64,000 nt of DNA from Fimbriimonas sp. (GCA_031292555.1 JARLGV010000075.1:1-64000); one strand, 5' to 3'. Shown: positions 16,618 through 26,912, counted from the stretch's first letter. Notes: generated by a model not told the origin, from the letters alone. Numbers and translations are program-made.

Positions 16618-17541
16618 CTATGCCGGTTGGCTTCCATGCTCCAAGTAGTCCAACTCCTCCTGAGTCAGGACGATCTCCAGGGCCTCGGCATTCTGCCGGA
16701 CCTGATCGAGCGTATTCATGCCCGCAAGCGCCCAGACGTTCAGTGGTTGGTTGAGCGTCCACGCGAGGGCGATCTTGGGAACGGTCGTTCCTTTCTCGCT
16801 CGCGAGTGACTTCGCACGCTCCAGGCGGGCGAAGTTCGTTTCGTTGTGATAGACACGGCGGACACTATCGTTATCGATCTCGGCGAAGAAGCCGCCTCCC
16901 GCCGAGGACCAGGCGAACAGCGGAAAACCGGTCTGCTCGTACCAATCCCGACCTTCGCGATCGACCTGGTAGGCCTCCCACCACATCGGCTCGTTTGCGG
17001 TCGCCAGGCATAGGTTGGGGCTGCTAGCCGAGAAGCCCTGAAGGCCGTGCTTTTCGGCATACTCGTTCGCTTCGGCGATCCGGGTGTGGTGCCAGTTCGA
17101 CCCGCCGAACGCCTTGACTCGCCCCGCGGCCAAGTGCTCGTTCAGCCACTCGACGACCTCGCCGGCCGGAACACGCCGGTCGTCCCGGTGAAGCACGTAA
17201 AAATCCGAATAGGACACGCCATATCGCTCAAGGTTGCCCCTGAGGTCGTGATCCATCGCCTCTTTGGTGACACGACGGCCTTCGTCGTTGTTAGCAGAAT
17301 GGTGGTTTCCCTTGTCGAATCGGATGAGGGCATCCTCGCCATACTTCTCGTAATAGGCGCGAAGCACGGCCGCAAAACCGGGTCCGTAAACGTAGCTGTT
17401 GTCGATGGCGTTTCCGCCGATCGCCCGGTACGCATCCAACAACGCAAACGCCTTGGCGTTGTCGTTGGTTGGCAGCGAGATCACGCCGAAGACGATGCGG
17501 GAAACCGGTTTGTCGAGATGAGGGACCTTGCCGTATTTCAA
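16618..17541 (-). CDS. Aldo/keto reductase
   Basis: 307 residues from a TTG at 17541. This start is chosen because the product then begins LKYGKVPHLDKPVSRIVFG, typical of AKRs, and because TTGA overlaps the stop of the upstream oxidoreductase gene (translational coupling). The barrel carries the AKR tetrad: Asp and Tyr in AIDNSYVYG, Lys in RFDKGNHH, and His in YVLHRDDR. NAD(P)H-dependent reduction of a sugar aldehyde or ketone is the likely reaction. The longer frame to 17775 is only overlap with the neighbouring gene. Confidence 0.85.
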   Translation of the reverse strand: MKYGKVPHLDKPVSRIVFGVISLPTNDNAKAFALLDAYRAIGGNAIDNSYVYGPGFAAVLRAYYEKYGEDALIRFDKGNHHSANNDEGRRVTKEAMDHDLRGNLERYGVSYSDFYVLHRDDRRVPAGEVVEWLNEHLAAGRVKAFGGSNWHHTRIAEANEYAEKHGLQGFSASSPNLCLATANEPMWWEAYQVDREGRDWYEQTGFPLFAWSSAGGGFFAEIDNDSVRRVYHNETNFARLERAKSLASEKGTTVPKIALAWTLNQPLNVWALAGMNTLDQVRQNAEALEIVLTQEELDYLEHGSQPA

Positions 17542-18530
17542 GCCTTGGTCTCCATCGCGAACACAAGACCGGCGCTGGCGCGAAGCATGTCCAGGGCTCT
17601 CATGTTGTTCACGGTGTCTTCCCACGTCATATGAGGACACTCCTTCGCGTCGATGAATTCGGCGACCGCATCCGCCTCGATCCCATACAGCTCGTCGTTG
17701 GTGCTCTTGAACTCGAACGCCTCCGGCTCCTGCCCCCGGCGGTAGACCGTGATGCTGCCGCCGCTTGCCTTCCACGGATTATCGATATGGATCATCCCTT
17801 CGGTTCCGTAGACCCAAGCGCCGTTGCGGAGGTTGATATGGACGCCGGTGCCAAAGCTGGCGGTGAACTCGCCGGGAAACTTCATGCAACCCGTACCGAT
17901 CTCGTCGTACCCCTTGTCGCCGATGTAGGCGCTATAGTGGGCCGACTCCGGCTCCGACGCAGCAACCAGTCGCGTAAGAGACACACAATAGGTGCCGACG
18001 TCCATCAAGCCGCCGCCGCCGAGGGCGCCTTCGGTGCGGAAGTTCTCCCACTCCTTGCCTGCCTGGAAACCGAACTCGGAATTCACGACCTTGATCTGCC
18101 CGACAACGTTTGCGGCAAGCAGTTCCCGCAGTTTCAATGTCTGGGGATGGCAGCGGTACATGAACGCTTCCATGAAGAACACTCCATGCTTGGCCACTTC
18201 GTCGAGGGCTCGCCGGGCTTCCAGGGCGTTCAGCGTGAACGGCTTCTCGCAGAGGATCGCCTTGCCCGCCTCCGCGCACTTGATCGTCCACTCGTAATGC
18301 ATGTGGTGAGGCAAAGCAATGTAAACCGCCTGGACGTTCGGATCGCTCAGAACCTCGTCATAGGACCCATACGGTGTCCCGCCGTAGGTGTCCGTGAACT
18401 TCGTGGCGCTTTCCAGCGTCCGCGATCCGACCGCGACGAGAGTGCCCGTCTTCGAGACCTTCAGACCGCCCGCAAACTGGCGAGCGATGCCACCCGTCGC
18501 CAGGATTCCCCAATTCAATTTGTCTGCCAT
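17538..18530 (-). CDS. Gfo/Idh/MocA family oxidoreductase
   Basis: 330 residues with the N-terminal Rossmann fold (LNWGILATGGIARQFAGGL) and the diagnostic CEKPFTLNALEARRALD segment carrying the catalytic Lys. The C-terminal alpha/beta domain begins at VVNSEFGF. Members oxidise or reduce sugars and inositols with NAD(P), and often cooperate with xylose-isomerase-like epimerases, as here. The gene leads the three-gene module. TAAGCT lies 10 nt upstream of the ATG, a slightly longer spacing than the leaderless pattern. Confidence 0.9.
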   Translation of the reverse strand: MADKLNWGILATGGIARQFAGGLKVSKTGTLVAVGSRTLESATKFTDTYGGTPYGSYDEVLSDPNVQAVYIALPHHMHYEWTIKCAEAGKAILCEKPFTLNALEARRALDEVAKHGVFFMEAFMYRCHPQTLKLRELLAANVVGQIKVVNSEFGFQAGKEWENFRTEGALGGGGLMDVGTYCVSLTRLVAASEPESAHYSAYIGDKGYDEIGTGCMKFPGEFTASFGTGVHINLRNGAWVYGTEGMIHIDNPWKASGGSITVYRRGQEPEAFEFKSTNDELYGIEADAVAEFIDAKECPHMTWEDTVNNMRALDMLRASAGLVFAMETKA

Positions 18531-18692
18531 TTGTGCTTGGAGCTTACTCCGAACCGCCTTCGTGAACGATGGGCGGCGCCGAGTTTCTGGGTGGCGTTTC
18601 GTTAACGCGCGGTTAGGCTTCTCACTCGACTGAAGTCGACATCGACGGGCGCTCTGATTCCCGATACAGCCCGATTTGCTTCCTCCCGCCGT

Positions 18693-21503
18693 CTAGCCCT
18701 CGCGCTTGCGCTTGGCATCCAGCAACTTTGAGGCAGCAGAAACCCCGGAGTCGGGCTGGGCGGTCGTCTTTGCCGATCCCGGAGCGTCCTTCGTAGAGTG
18801 GATGATGGGAGCGATCGGCTCGCCAGAACTCTCCGTATGGGCACGCTGCTTTGCCTGGTGGAGGCGGCCCACCACCGTCGCATGGTCGGCAATCGGCGCC
18901 GGCGCGCGATGCCTGATCAGCGCCGCGATTTTAGCAATCGCTTCGCGCATCGGCAGCGCCAGGCGACGCACGGCAATGTCGAACGGAAGAAGAAGAACGG
19001 CAACCAAAAGGAAGTAGGGCCATAGCTCCGTGATCGAGACGCCCGGATTGGGAACCGCCCTCATCGTCTCCTCCGGTTTCGCGATGCCTCGCCCGCCGGT
19101 CTGCTTGCTGACTCGCTCGAGAAGGGGGCGGTTGGCCCGGTAGGTCCGGTACTCGGGCGGATACGGAATCGAGAACCCGGTGGCCGACATTCCCTTCCCG
19201 CCGGCCGGGTCAGGCTCAGCGACCGTCACGATGTAGGTACCCAAGCCGCTGGCATCGAACGATCCCGTATAGGATCCGGGCGCCTGTTCCTCCAGGCTGA
19301 CGTCTCGGAACGCTCCGTTCGGCATGGCGACTCGAATCGCCGCATTGGATGCGGTGAGCGGATTGCCGAGCTTATCGAACGCCTTCACCTCGACCTTTCC
19401 CTGACCTCCCTCTTCGTGGACGGCAACCTGATAGTCGTTGAGGGTCGCCCGGCGCGACACCGCACGGATCGCCTGCGACCAGAACGCGCCGAACCCGGAC
19501 CAACCGACCCACTTCGCCGCCCAGCGAGGCTGTGCATCGGAAGTGAACGCCAACGTCGTGCCCAATCCGTAGTTCCACGTGGCAAGGAGCGGATCGTCCT
19601 TGTTCGTCCGCATCGCCACTGTCGCCAGTGGCCGCGTATCAGAGAGGCAGTAAGCCAGAAGGGGAGGCGTCCCAGTGGAATCGATTCCTTTGAGGATCGC
19701 TTGGCCGGCGACCATCTTCGGGATGAACGCCCCCTCCTCGATTGCCGAACGAGCCACGAGGGACGTGTCTTGCGTCGCCACCGCCGGAAGTTTGCTCGCC
19801 TTGTCGGCGAGGTAGAAACGGCCACCCCCTATCGCTGCAAGCTGCTTCAGGAATTCGACGTCCTTTCCGTCTCCGATTGCCACGACCGAGGTCGTGATCT
19901 TCTTGGCGCGCATTCGGGCCGCGATCTCGAAGCTGCCCTCTTGAAGTTCGGCGTCGTTGCCATCCGACATCAACAGGAAGTGACGAACCTGGGTGGTCTC
20001 CTTGTCGAGCACTTCCTCGCCCATCGCCATCGAAGGCTGGATGTAGATGCCGCCGCCGCCCACGTAGAGCCTCTCAATTTGGCTGATAACGGCAGACTTG
20101 TCCGTCAACTGCTGCATCGGCGCCACAAACTCGATGCCATCCGTGCTCCCTGCCACGCCGACCCGGTCCTGGGGAGACATCAGCTTGACCGTCTCCTCGG
20201 CTGACTTCGCGGCCAGCCGGATCTTCTGGACGCCGTCCTCGACCATGCCCATCGAGCCGGACGCGTCGATCATGATCGCCACCGCAATGCTCGGAAACGT
20301 CTTTCGCTGCCGGATGTTCAGATCGACCGGAAGGGCGTCGGCTATCGGAGTTCCGTAGTATCCGCCGGGGAGAAACGAGTTCTCGCCGCCGACCATCGCC
20401 AGTCCGATCCCACTATCCCGGACCGCGCTTTCGAACAGCTTCATCTGAGAAGGCGTGAAATCGTCGGCGTTGATGTCGTTGAGGATGAGGGCGTCGTACA
20501 CCTGAAGGTCTTCCGCCTTCGACGGAATGCCGTTTCGTCCAATGACGTCCACCGTCATGCCGTTCTTGCGCAGAGCATCCGCTAACGGACTCTTCTCCGG
20601 CTTCTCTTGAAGCACGAGCAGGCGTGGTTTGCCCTTAACCGACACGAAGCCAAGACCGACGTTGTTTCGGTCATCGAGGTCTCGCTCCGCATGCAGGGTG
20701 GCCCGGTAACGGTGAAAGCCCGGATCGGGGATCTTGTCCGCGACGACGATCGTGCTTCTTCCCGACGCGAGCTTCACGGGAACCTGTTTGATCAGAATGC
20801 CGTCCCGGTCGACGTCAATTCTGCCGCTCTGCTCCACCGACGAGTCAACAAGCACCTTAAGCTCGAACGGCTGGTCGATCCGTATTTCCGATGGCACGTC
20901 CAACGAGGCAATCGACGCTTCGCCCGCCCGATCCACCAGGCCGAGAGTGACATGATCGATCGCGATGGCGTCGCTTGCCGCAACCGTCGCGGCTTCGGCG
21001 ACATCGCCCTTGGTCTCGTCCCCGTCTGACAGAACGACGATCCGTCGCGCTTTCCCCTCTGGGAAGGATGCCGATGCGAGCCGGATCGCAGCGGCAAGAT
21101 CGGTCGCCGAACCGTCGACTTGGCTCAGCATCCGTCCCAATTCGTGGCTGCCGCTCGGAGCCGAATCGATCACCGCATCCTTGCCGAACGCGATGACGCC
21201 GGACACGTCGTCCGGCCCCAGCCGCTTCATCGCGTCCTTCACGAACTGCTCCGAGCCCTGACGGTCCCGATCGCCAATCGAGTCGGATCGGTCGAGAAGG
21301 AATATCGTACAGATGCCGCGGTTCGGCCTTCGGGCCTCCGGGCCGGCGAGCGCCGCTATCAGCAATGTCAGCAGCAAGATGCGGACAGCAAACGCTAGCT
21401 TCTTCCGCCCCCTGGCCATCCCATGCACATGCCGGTAGCTGTAGAAGATGCCCAGCAGGACCGGAATCAATAGTGTCAGATAGGCCGGATGAGTGAATCG
21501 CAT
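18693..21503 (-). CDS. Large membrane protein with two von Willebrand A-like domains
   Basis: 936 residues from the ATG at 21503, which overlaps the upstream stop (TGATG). Two N-terminal membrane helices (YLTLLIPVLLGIFYSY; FAVRILLLTLLIAALAG) are followed by a first VWA-like domain (LLDRSDSIG) and, after a class-I glutamine amidotransferase-like region (YDALILNDI ... VGGENSFLPGGYYG), a second VWA domain with a full MIDAS start, MIDASGSMG, and LLMSDGNDAE. A C-terminal helix (LWPYFLLVAVLLLPFDIAV) precedes a cytoplasmic tail. Such proteins occur with MoxR ATPases and DUF58 proteins. It is the last gene of the long operon and is predicted to sit in the inner membrane with VWA domains outside. Confidence 0.85.
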   Translation of the reverse strand: MRFTHPAYLTLLIPVLLGIFYSYRHVHGMARGRKKLAFAVRILLLTLLIAALAGPEARRPNRGICTIFLLDRSDSIGDRDRQGSEQFVKDAMKRLGPDDVSGVIAFGKDAVIDSAPSGSHELGRMLSQVDGSATDLAAAIRLASASFPEGKARRIVVLSDGDETKGDVAEAATVAASDAIAIDHVTLGLVDRAGEASIASLDVPSEIRIDQPFELKVLVDSSVEQSGRIDVDRDGILIKQVPVKLASGRSTIVVADKIPDPGFHRYRATLHAERDLDDRNNVGLGFVSVKGKPRLLVLQEKPEKSPLADALRKNGMTVDVIGRNGIPSKAEDLQVYDALILNDINADDFTPSQMKLFESAVRDSGIGLAMVGGENSFLPGGYYGTPIADALPVDLNIRQRKTFPSIAVAIMIDASGSMGMVEDGVQKIRLAAKSAEETVKLMSPQDRVGVAGSTDGIEFVAPMQQLTDKSAVISQIERLYVGGGGIYIQPSMAMGEEVLDKETTQVRHFLLMSDGNDAELQEGSFEIAARMRAKKITTSVVAIGDGKDVEFLKQLAAIGGGRFYLADKASKLPAVATQDTSLVARSAIEEGAFIPKMVAGQAILKGIDSTGTPPLLAYCLSDTRPLATVAMRTNKDDPLLATWNYGLGTTLAFTSDAQPRWAAKWVGWSGFGAFWSQAIRAVSRRATLNDYQVAVHEEGGQGKVEVKAFDKLGNPLTASNAAIRVAMPNGAFRDVSLEEQAPGSYTGSFDASGLGTYIVTVAEPDPAGGKGMSATGFSIPYPPEYRTYRANRPLLERVSKQTGGRGIAKPEETMRAVPNPGVSITELWPYFLLVAVLLLPFDIAVRRLALPMREAIAKIAALIRHRAPAPIADHATVVGRLHQAKQRAHTESSGEPIAPIIHSTKDAPGSAKTTAQPDSGVSAASKLLDAKRKREG

Positions 21504-23338
21504 CAACTCTTCCTCGCAAACATCCACCACTCGGCGCCTAGAACCAAGATCGCCAACACGGCAAGGGGACGCCAGAAGTCGGCGAATCGAACGGGGGACG
21601 TACTCGCCTTGACCTGTCCTCCACCAAGATTCAAATCCTTCTCGGGGCGGATATTGGAGGCCCGTTCGCTGCGGAGCGTTGCGTAGATGGTCCTCTTGCG
21701 TCCCTCCGACTCAATCGTGTATTTGCCAACCGAACGCGCCTCGCGGACGACCAGATTTGCCCCGGTGGGGTTAAGTGTGACTACCTCTCCCGACGGTGTG
21801 GTGAGCTTCGCTTCGGAGGTGATCGGCAAGCTAAATGGCTGCCCCGCCTTGACCGACAGGGTAGTACTGCTCACCCCGCCCGCCAGGTAGTCGAGCGCGT
21901 TCGCAACGAAAATGGGGAATCCGACCTGCAACGGGAAGTCCGATTCGAGCGGCTCGAACGCCACGAAGATCTGGCGTTTCCCCGTGTCCTTTGCGGTCAC
22001 GACAACTGGTCCTGCGCTGGTTTGCGCCACCGTTTCTCCGTTGGCCTTTGCCACGATCGAAGTCTGATGGTCGATGTAGATGGAAGCAAGATCGACGCTG
22101 GACAGGAGCGGAACAGGTTCGGACGACACGAATCTTGGCTTCGAAACAGTTCCCTTCTCGGTAACCGGCGAGGCGCTTCCTGCCTTGCCGAATGTCAGGA
22201 CGCCCCGTGCCTTCACCGCCGTTTCAGGCACGCCGTCGAACACGACGATGTCGTACGATCCCACGCCTGACGCCGCAGATTCGGTCGCCGGGACCTCGGT
22301 CGCCTTATCCAGGGTCACGCGGGGATCGAGGGCCAACGCGCGTTCCAGGAACAGATCGCCTTTTGTCACGAGCAACACGTGCAATGAGGCGCTTGGGTCG
22401 GCAATGCAGACCGCATAGTTGTCGCTCTTCAAGAAGTCAGGAGCGTCGAGCTTTGCCTCGAACAGGCGCGCGCCGGGAGGAGCGGCGATCGTCCTTCCCC
22501 ACTGTCCGGTCGGCGGGATTTTCGGCGACCGGATCGAGTCGAGAAGTTTCCCGTCCGCATAGAGGTTCAGCGTTCCCCCGTTAGGGTTCAGGCTGTTGTT
22601 CTTAATCCCACAGTAGAGCTGACGGCCGCTTGCGGTCTGGGCAACTCCCAGCGCTCCGACCGAAAGATTGTCGTCGAGATTTCCGATGCACCGGTAGACG
22701 AACGCCGCCTTACCCCTTGAGAAGTTGGCGATCGGCTCGAAGTCTCCGTCCGACAGAAGCACGATTCGCGCGCCATCGATTCCACCCACCAAGGCCGATG
22801 CCAATCGCAATGCCTCCCCGATCTGTCCCTCGGCGTCGGTCGGCTGAATGCTGGATAGCGCCGCCATCTGCTTGGCGGGGTCGCTGCTGAGAGCCGAAAT
22901 CACCCGGGGAGTAGCTCCCGCCTCGATAATCGCGATACGGTCTGTTGGCTTGGCGCTCTGAATCGCCTCCTGAGTTTGACGGACCGCCTCGCCAAGCCGA
23001 GACGGCTTGACATCAGTGGCCGACATGCTGGCTGAGGTGTCGACGACGAAGACGGTGACCGAGCCGGCAAGCCCCTTCTGGGTCGTTTGCGGTTTCGCAA
23101 GCGCACCGACCGCAATCAGTAGTGCGAGCAACTGAAGAAAAAGCAGCCAACTTGGACGCAGCTTCTGAAAGAGGGTGTTGGCCCGAATCTCCTCCACCCG
23201 GTCCGGCCACAGAAACGTCGCAGGCACCTGAAGGTCACGCCGCTTCATCTTGAGCAGATAGAGCGCGACGATTACCCCCGCCAAAGGGAGAAACCAAATC
23301 AGGGCGGCCGAATTCTGAAACGTCACCGGACCCAACAC
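21503..23338 (-). CDS. BatA-like membrane VWA protein
   Basis: 611 residues. The N-terminal BatA-type hairpin is visible: LIWFLPLAGVIVALYLLK, the RRDLQVPATFLWPD stretch, then a second helix WLLFLQLLALLIAVGAL. A VWA domain follows with MIDAS motif FVVDTSASMS and IVLLSDGDF. The remainder is beta-rich, ending in a last helix, PLAVLAILVLGAEWWM. It starts inside the DUF58 gene (16-nt overlap) and its stop overlaps the start of the next VWA gene, so the three are tightly coupled. Probably an inner-membrane partner of the MoxR ATPase. Confidence 0.85.
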   Translation of the reverse strand: MLGPVTFQNSAALIWFLPLAGVIVALYLLKMKRRDLQVPATFLWPDRVEEIRANTLFQKLRPSWLLFLQLLALLIAVGALAKPQTTQKGLAGSVTVFVVDTSASMSATDVKPSRLGEAVRQTQEAIQSAKPTDRIAIIEAGATPRVISALSSDPAKQMAALSSIQPTDAEGQIGEALRLASALVGGIDGARIVLLSDGDFEPIANFSRGKAAFVYRCIGNLDDNLSVGALGVAQTASGRQLYCGIKNNSLNPNGGTLNLYADGKLLDSIRSPKIPPTGQWGRTIAAPPGARLFEAKLDAPDFLKSDNYAVCIADPSASLHVLLVTKGDLFLERALALDPRVTLDKATEVPATESAASGVGSYDIVVFDGVPETAVKARGVLTFGKAGSASPVTEKGTVSKPRFVSSEPVPLLSSVDLASIYIDHQTSIVAKANGETVAQTSAGPVVVTAKDTGKRQIFVAFEPLESDFPLQVGFPIFVANALDYLAGGVSSTTLSVKAGQPFSLPITSEAKLTTPSGEVVTLNPTGANLVVREARSVGKYTIESEGRKRTIYATLRSERASNIRPEKDLNLGGGQVKASTSPVRFADFWRPLAVLAILVLGAEWWMFARKS

Positions 23339-24204
23339 TCCTTCTTCAGTACGTTCTTCAAGACGTGATCGAGGGGCTGCTGCGGCTGGACGAGTGCATA
23401 TCGCCCGCCGATTCGCAGCAATGCATCGGAGATGGCGCGGTTGTGTTCATGCAGGCGCCGGCGATACTCCTTCAACGCGAAGCTATTGGCGGTGATCTCA
23501 ACCGCCCCGCCGGTCTCGGAATCCACAAGCCGGAGGTCCCCCTCCAATTCGGGATCGAGTTCGATATCGCTGAGAACCTGAAGGAACAAAACCTCATGTC
23601 CGCGCCCGGCGAGGATGCGTAGCGCCATCGGCAGGTCTGGATCCATCCCATCGCTGATCACGACGACCAACCCGAGCCGAACGCTCGATGCCGCGAATGC
23701 CCTTAGCGAAGCGGAAAGCCCATCCTTCGCCGACTCCATGTCTCGGGTCTGGGTAACCCAGCCTACCAAACGCGGATAGTTGGCCCTTCCGCGCAACGTC
23801 TGCTGATTCGGTTCGCGTCGCCCGACCAAGCGAGGAACGACGCCGTCTCCGCCCGTCAACGCAACGTATCCCAATGCGCAAGCCAGACGTTGCGCCGCTT
23901 CGAATTTTGAAGGCTCGCCAAACGACATGCTGGCGGAGCCGTCGAGCAAAAGGTGCACCGCCAAGTCCTCTTCATCTCGATAGGTGCGCATCACCGGCGT
24001 ATCCAACCGGGCAAGGACGTTCCAATCCAGATGCCGCAAGTCGTCACCTTCCGAATACTCGCGGTAGTCGGCGAATTCGATGCTGATGCCCTTCTTTTTC
24101 GTCAGCCGTTCGCCGCGCACTCGACCGCCGAACGACTTGCGCGGGTTGATCCGCAAGCCGTCCAGCAATCGAAACTCACGTGGCTCAAGCAGCAACGACG
24201 ACAT
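23323..24204 (-). CDS. DUF58 domain protein
   Basis: 293 residues with the DUF58 signature SFGGRVRGERLTKKKGISIEF followed by DYREYSEGDDLRHLDWNVLARL, then a VWA-like half with LLLDGSASMSFGEPSKFEAAQRLA. DUF58 proteins nearly always accompany MoxR ATPases; their molecular role is unresolved. The gene is 2 nt downstream of moxR and overlaps the next gene by 16 nt. No membrane segment is seen. Confidence 0.9.
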   Translation of the reverse strand: MSSLLLEPREFRLLDGLRINPRKSFGGRVRGERLTKKKGISIEFADYREYSEGDDLRHLDWNVLARLDTPVMRTYRDEEDLAVHLLLDGSASMSFGEPSKFEAAQRLACALGYVALTGGDGVVPRLVGRREPNQQTLRGRANYPRLVGWVTQTRDMESAKDGLSASLRAFAASSVRLGLVVVISDGMDPDLPMALRILAGRGHEVLFLQVLSDIELDPELEGDLRLVDSETGGAVEITANSFALKEYRRRLHEHNRAISDALLRIGGRYALVQPQQPLDHVLKNVLKKECWVR

Positions 24205-24206
24205 CG

Positions 24207-25199
24207 CTAGATCTTGATCGGATCACGGTCTCGCTCGTCGACGAACGAGATCACCTGGTCCAGCACCTTGTCGGGCGTCATGCCGTCCGCTTCCGCTTCG
24301 AAGTTGAGAAGGATACGATGCCGAAGCACCGGCTTAAGCACCTTGCGAAGGTCGTCCTTCGAGACGTTGAAGCGGCCGGCTAACAGAGCATGCACCTTTC
24401 CGGCAGTGACAAGTGACTGCGCGCCTCGGGGCGACGAACCGAATCGGCAATATCGCGTGGCAGCCGGCGAAGCCCCGGAGCCATCCGGATGGGTCGCGAC
24501 GATCATCGATAGGCCGTACTCTAGCACCGCTTCCGCAATCGGCACCTCGCGAACAATTGCCCGCATCTGCAAGACGTCCTCGCGGGAGGCGACCGGTCGT
24601 GGCTCTTGCTCGGCGCTGCCGGTGGTTCGAAGCACGACCTCACGAAGCTCATCCTTGGTCGGATAGGGCACGAGGAGCTTGAAGAAGAACCGGTCGAGTT
24701 GTGCTTCCGGCAGCGGGTAGGTTCCTTCCTGTTCCACCGGATTTTGGGTCGCCATCACCAGGAATGGCTCGTGCAAGTCGTGCCGTTTACCGCCGACGGT
24801 TACCGATCGCTCCTGCATCGCCTCCAACATGGCCGATTGGGTCTTCGGGGTAGCCCGGTTGATCTCGTCGGCCAACACGATGTTCGCGAAGACAGGTCCC
24901 TTTCTGAATTCGAACATACGCCCCTCGCCAAGGACGTTGGTGCCGGTCACATCGGCCGGCATCATGTCTGGAGTGAATTGAATACGGCTAAAATCGAGGG
25001 ACAGCGATTTTGCCAGGCTCCGGACAAGCAGTGTTTTGCCCAACCCCGGCATCCCCTCGAGGAGGATATGGCCGTTAGCGGCCATTCCCACTAGAACCGA
25101 TTCGACGATATCGTGCTGGCCGACGATCACTTTCTGGACTTCGGTGCGTACCCGATCGAAAGTGTCTCTAAACCAAGTGGCTTCAGGCTGTTCTGGCAT
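24207..25199 (-). CDS. MoxR-family AAA+ ATPase
   Basis: 330 residues. Walker A GMPGLGKT (49-56), Walker B VLADEINRA, sensor-1 MATQNP, followed by LPEAQLDRFFF with the arginine-finger region and a winged C-terminal lid. MoxR ATPases act as chaperones that remodel or insert metal centres into VWA-containing partners. Here four partners of the usual kind follow or precede it, so it is presumably the energy module of this operon. It starts 9 nt after the coiled-coil gene. Confidence 0.93.
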   Translation of the reverse strand: MPEQPEATWFRDTFDRVRTEVQKVIVGQHDIVESVLVGMAANGHILLEGMPGLGKTLLVRSLAKSLSLDFSRIQFTPDMMPADVTGTNVLGEGRMFEFRKGPVFANIVLADEINRATPKTQSAMLEAMQERSVTVGGKRHDLHEPFLVMATQNPVEQEGTYPLPEAQLDRFFFKLLVPYPTKDELREVVLRTTGSAEQEPRPVASREDVLQMRAIVREVPIAEAVLEYGLSMIVATHPDGSGASPAATRYCRFGSSPRGAQSLVTAGKVHALLAGRFNVSKDDLRKVLKPVLRHRILLNFEAEADGMTPDKVLDQVISFVDERDRDPIKI

Positions 25200-25208
25200 C
25201 CGTCTGAT

Positions 25209-26912
25209 CTACTCCTTCTTCACGCCGGTCAGGCTGTCGAAATACTCTTTCACTCGCTTTTGGTGTTCCTTGGGTATCTGCTGCCGCTCCAAGGCGGATT
25301 CGGCCTTTCGCTCATAGCTAGGCAGGACGTTCTGGTAGGGAATGCCGCTTCGGCTTCCGACGAAGCTGGGCGCCTTGATCTCCACGAACGCCTGAGGACC
25401 GCTCCCCTGACGCACCTCGCCGCTCACGACGCTGGTTGATGTCTTGCCCTTGCTCTCGGTTGGCTTGTCGAGTTTGTACACCTGACCCACGTTCCCGACC
25501 CAGTTCCCGCCGCCTGGTCCCCCTGGCCCCGGAGGCGCTTGCATAAACCCGAGGTGATTCAACGTGAGTCCAATGCCAACTCCTCGTCCCATCCGTTTGG
25601 CTTCTTCGGCCGCCTTGAGAAGGGCCTCCAAGTACTCCTTCATCGCCTTGGGATCTTTGAGCTGTTGGGCCAATTGCTCCAACTCCTCCTTCAGGCGCTT
25701 CCGCTCCTCGTCAGTCATCTTGGGCTGACCCGATTTCGCGGCCGACTTGGCGTCCTGGGCCAGCTTCTTCTCGATTTCGAGCAGTTTCTTGTAGAGGGGG
25801 TCCTCCATCATCTTTCGGAAGACCTCCTGGGCCGCTTTGGAGAGTTCGAGCGCCTTCTGCTCATCCAGATTGGCTTTGGCGCGCTCCTTCAGGTCGGCGA
25901 TCTGCTTTTCCACGTCGCGCCTTTCGTCTTCGAGCTTCTTTCGCTCGGATCCGCTCAGATTCGGGTTGGCCAGCTTCTTGTTTATCTCGTCAAGCCGCCG
26001 CTTCAGCTCGCCCAACTGCTTTTGGATGCTCCGTGCCTCCGCTTTGGCTTGGGCCATCTTCTCTTCGCGCTCGCTTTCCGGCATTCCCGCCATTTGAGGG
26101 CTCACGTTGCCCAGTCCGTTGGCATCCAGTGTGGCTTTTTCCATGCTTGCGCGAGCCGATTGGGCCTGCTGCAAGCTCTGCTGAACTGCCTGCGCCGCCT
26201 GCTTTGCGAGTTGATCGGCTTTCTCGCCCAGTTCGTTCGATCGCTGCATCGCCTCTTCTTGCGACAGGTGTGCTTTCTCAAGATCGCGATAGTACTTCCG
26301 CATCTCGTCGGCGAGTCGCTTTTCCTCTGCACTCATCTCTCGCTTCGCATCTGGCGTCTCGAACTGCTGTTTAGTGACCCTCTCTACCGCCTGTCCCTGC
26401 TTCTTCAGCTCTTCTCGCAGGCGCCGATTTTCCTCGCTCAGGACCACCGGAGAGTTTCCGAGCAAGAAAACCGAGGCAGCCATTAACGCCAGGATCAAGG
26501 TGGCCAAATGCCAACGACCGAACCGGATCGGGAACACCTCACGAGGGACCAGCCGGTCGAGGCTTCTCGCGGCATCCTCTTGGAGTGCCGCATCGAACGT
26601 GTCCTGGCTTGAATCGCGTTCAATGGCCGTTGTCAGCCGGTCTTGGAGATCTCCGCGCCGGTCGACGCTGGCGGCAAGGTCTTTCCTTCGAACAGGAACC
26701 GCAAATCCAGTTACCATGCCGACAAGCGCAATGCAAATGACGCACGCACCCATCCATGTCCACTCGGTATAGAGCACGGATCGCCAGTCCAAGACGGCCC
26801 ACACGGCAGAAACCGCGGTGCCGAAACAGGCACCCATTGCAAACCCCTTCCAAGCTCGTGCCAGCCTGACTCGGGACTCGAAGCCCCGGAGCCGTCTATC
26901 GAGTCGACTCAC
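25209..26912 (-). CDS. Membrane-anchored coiled-coil protein
   Basis: 567 residues from the GTG at 26912, chosen because GGGGAG lies 5 nt upstream; a TTG at 26933 is also in frame. Two N-terminal membrane helices (AMGACFGTAVSAVWAV; CVICIALVGMVTGFA) and a third (LATLILALMAASVFLL) precede about 270 residues of Lys/Glu/Gln-rich coiled coil (ENRRLREELKKQGQ onward). A Gly/Pro-rich linker leads to a conserved-looking end, GIPYQNVLPSYERKAESALE...IPKEHQKRVKEYFDSL. I have the impression that similar C-termini occur in MoxR-linked proteins of other phyla. It overlaps the upstream permease gene slightly. Function unknown; a periplasm-facing scaffold is plausible. Confidence 0.8.
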   Translation of the reverse strand: MSRLDRRLRGFESRVRLARAWKGFAMGACFGTAVSAVWAVLDWRSVLYTEWTWMGACVICIALVGMVTGFAVPVRRKDLAASVDRRGDLQDRLTTAIERDSSQDTFDAALQEDAARSLDRLVPREVFPIRFGRWHLATLILALMAASVFLLGNSPVVLSEENRRLREELKKQGQAVERVTKQQFETPDAKREMSAEEKRLADEMRKYYRDLEKAHLSQEEAMQRSNELGEKADQLAKQAAQAVQQSLQQAQSARASMEKATLDANGLGNVSPQMAGMPESEREEKMAQAKAEARSIQKQLGELKRRLDEINKKLANPNLSGSERKKLEDERRDVEKQIADLKERAKANLDEQKALELSKAAQEVFRKMMEDPLYKKLLEIEKKLAQDAKSAAKSGQPKMTDEERKRLKEELEQLAQQLKDPKAMKEYLEALLKAAEEAKRMGRGVGIGLTLNHLGFMQAPPGPGGPGGGNWVGNVGQVYKLDKPTESKGKTSTSVVSGEVRQGSGPQAFVEIKAPSFVGSRSGIPYQNVLPSYERKAESALERQQIPKEHQKRVKEYFDSLTGVKKE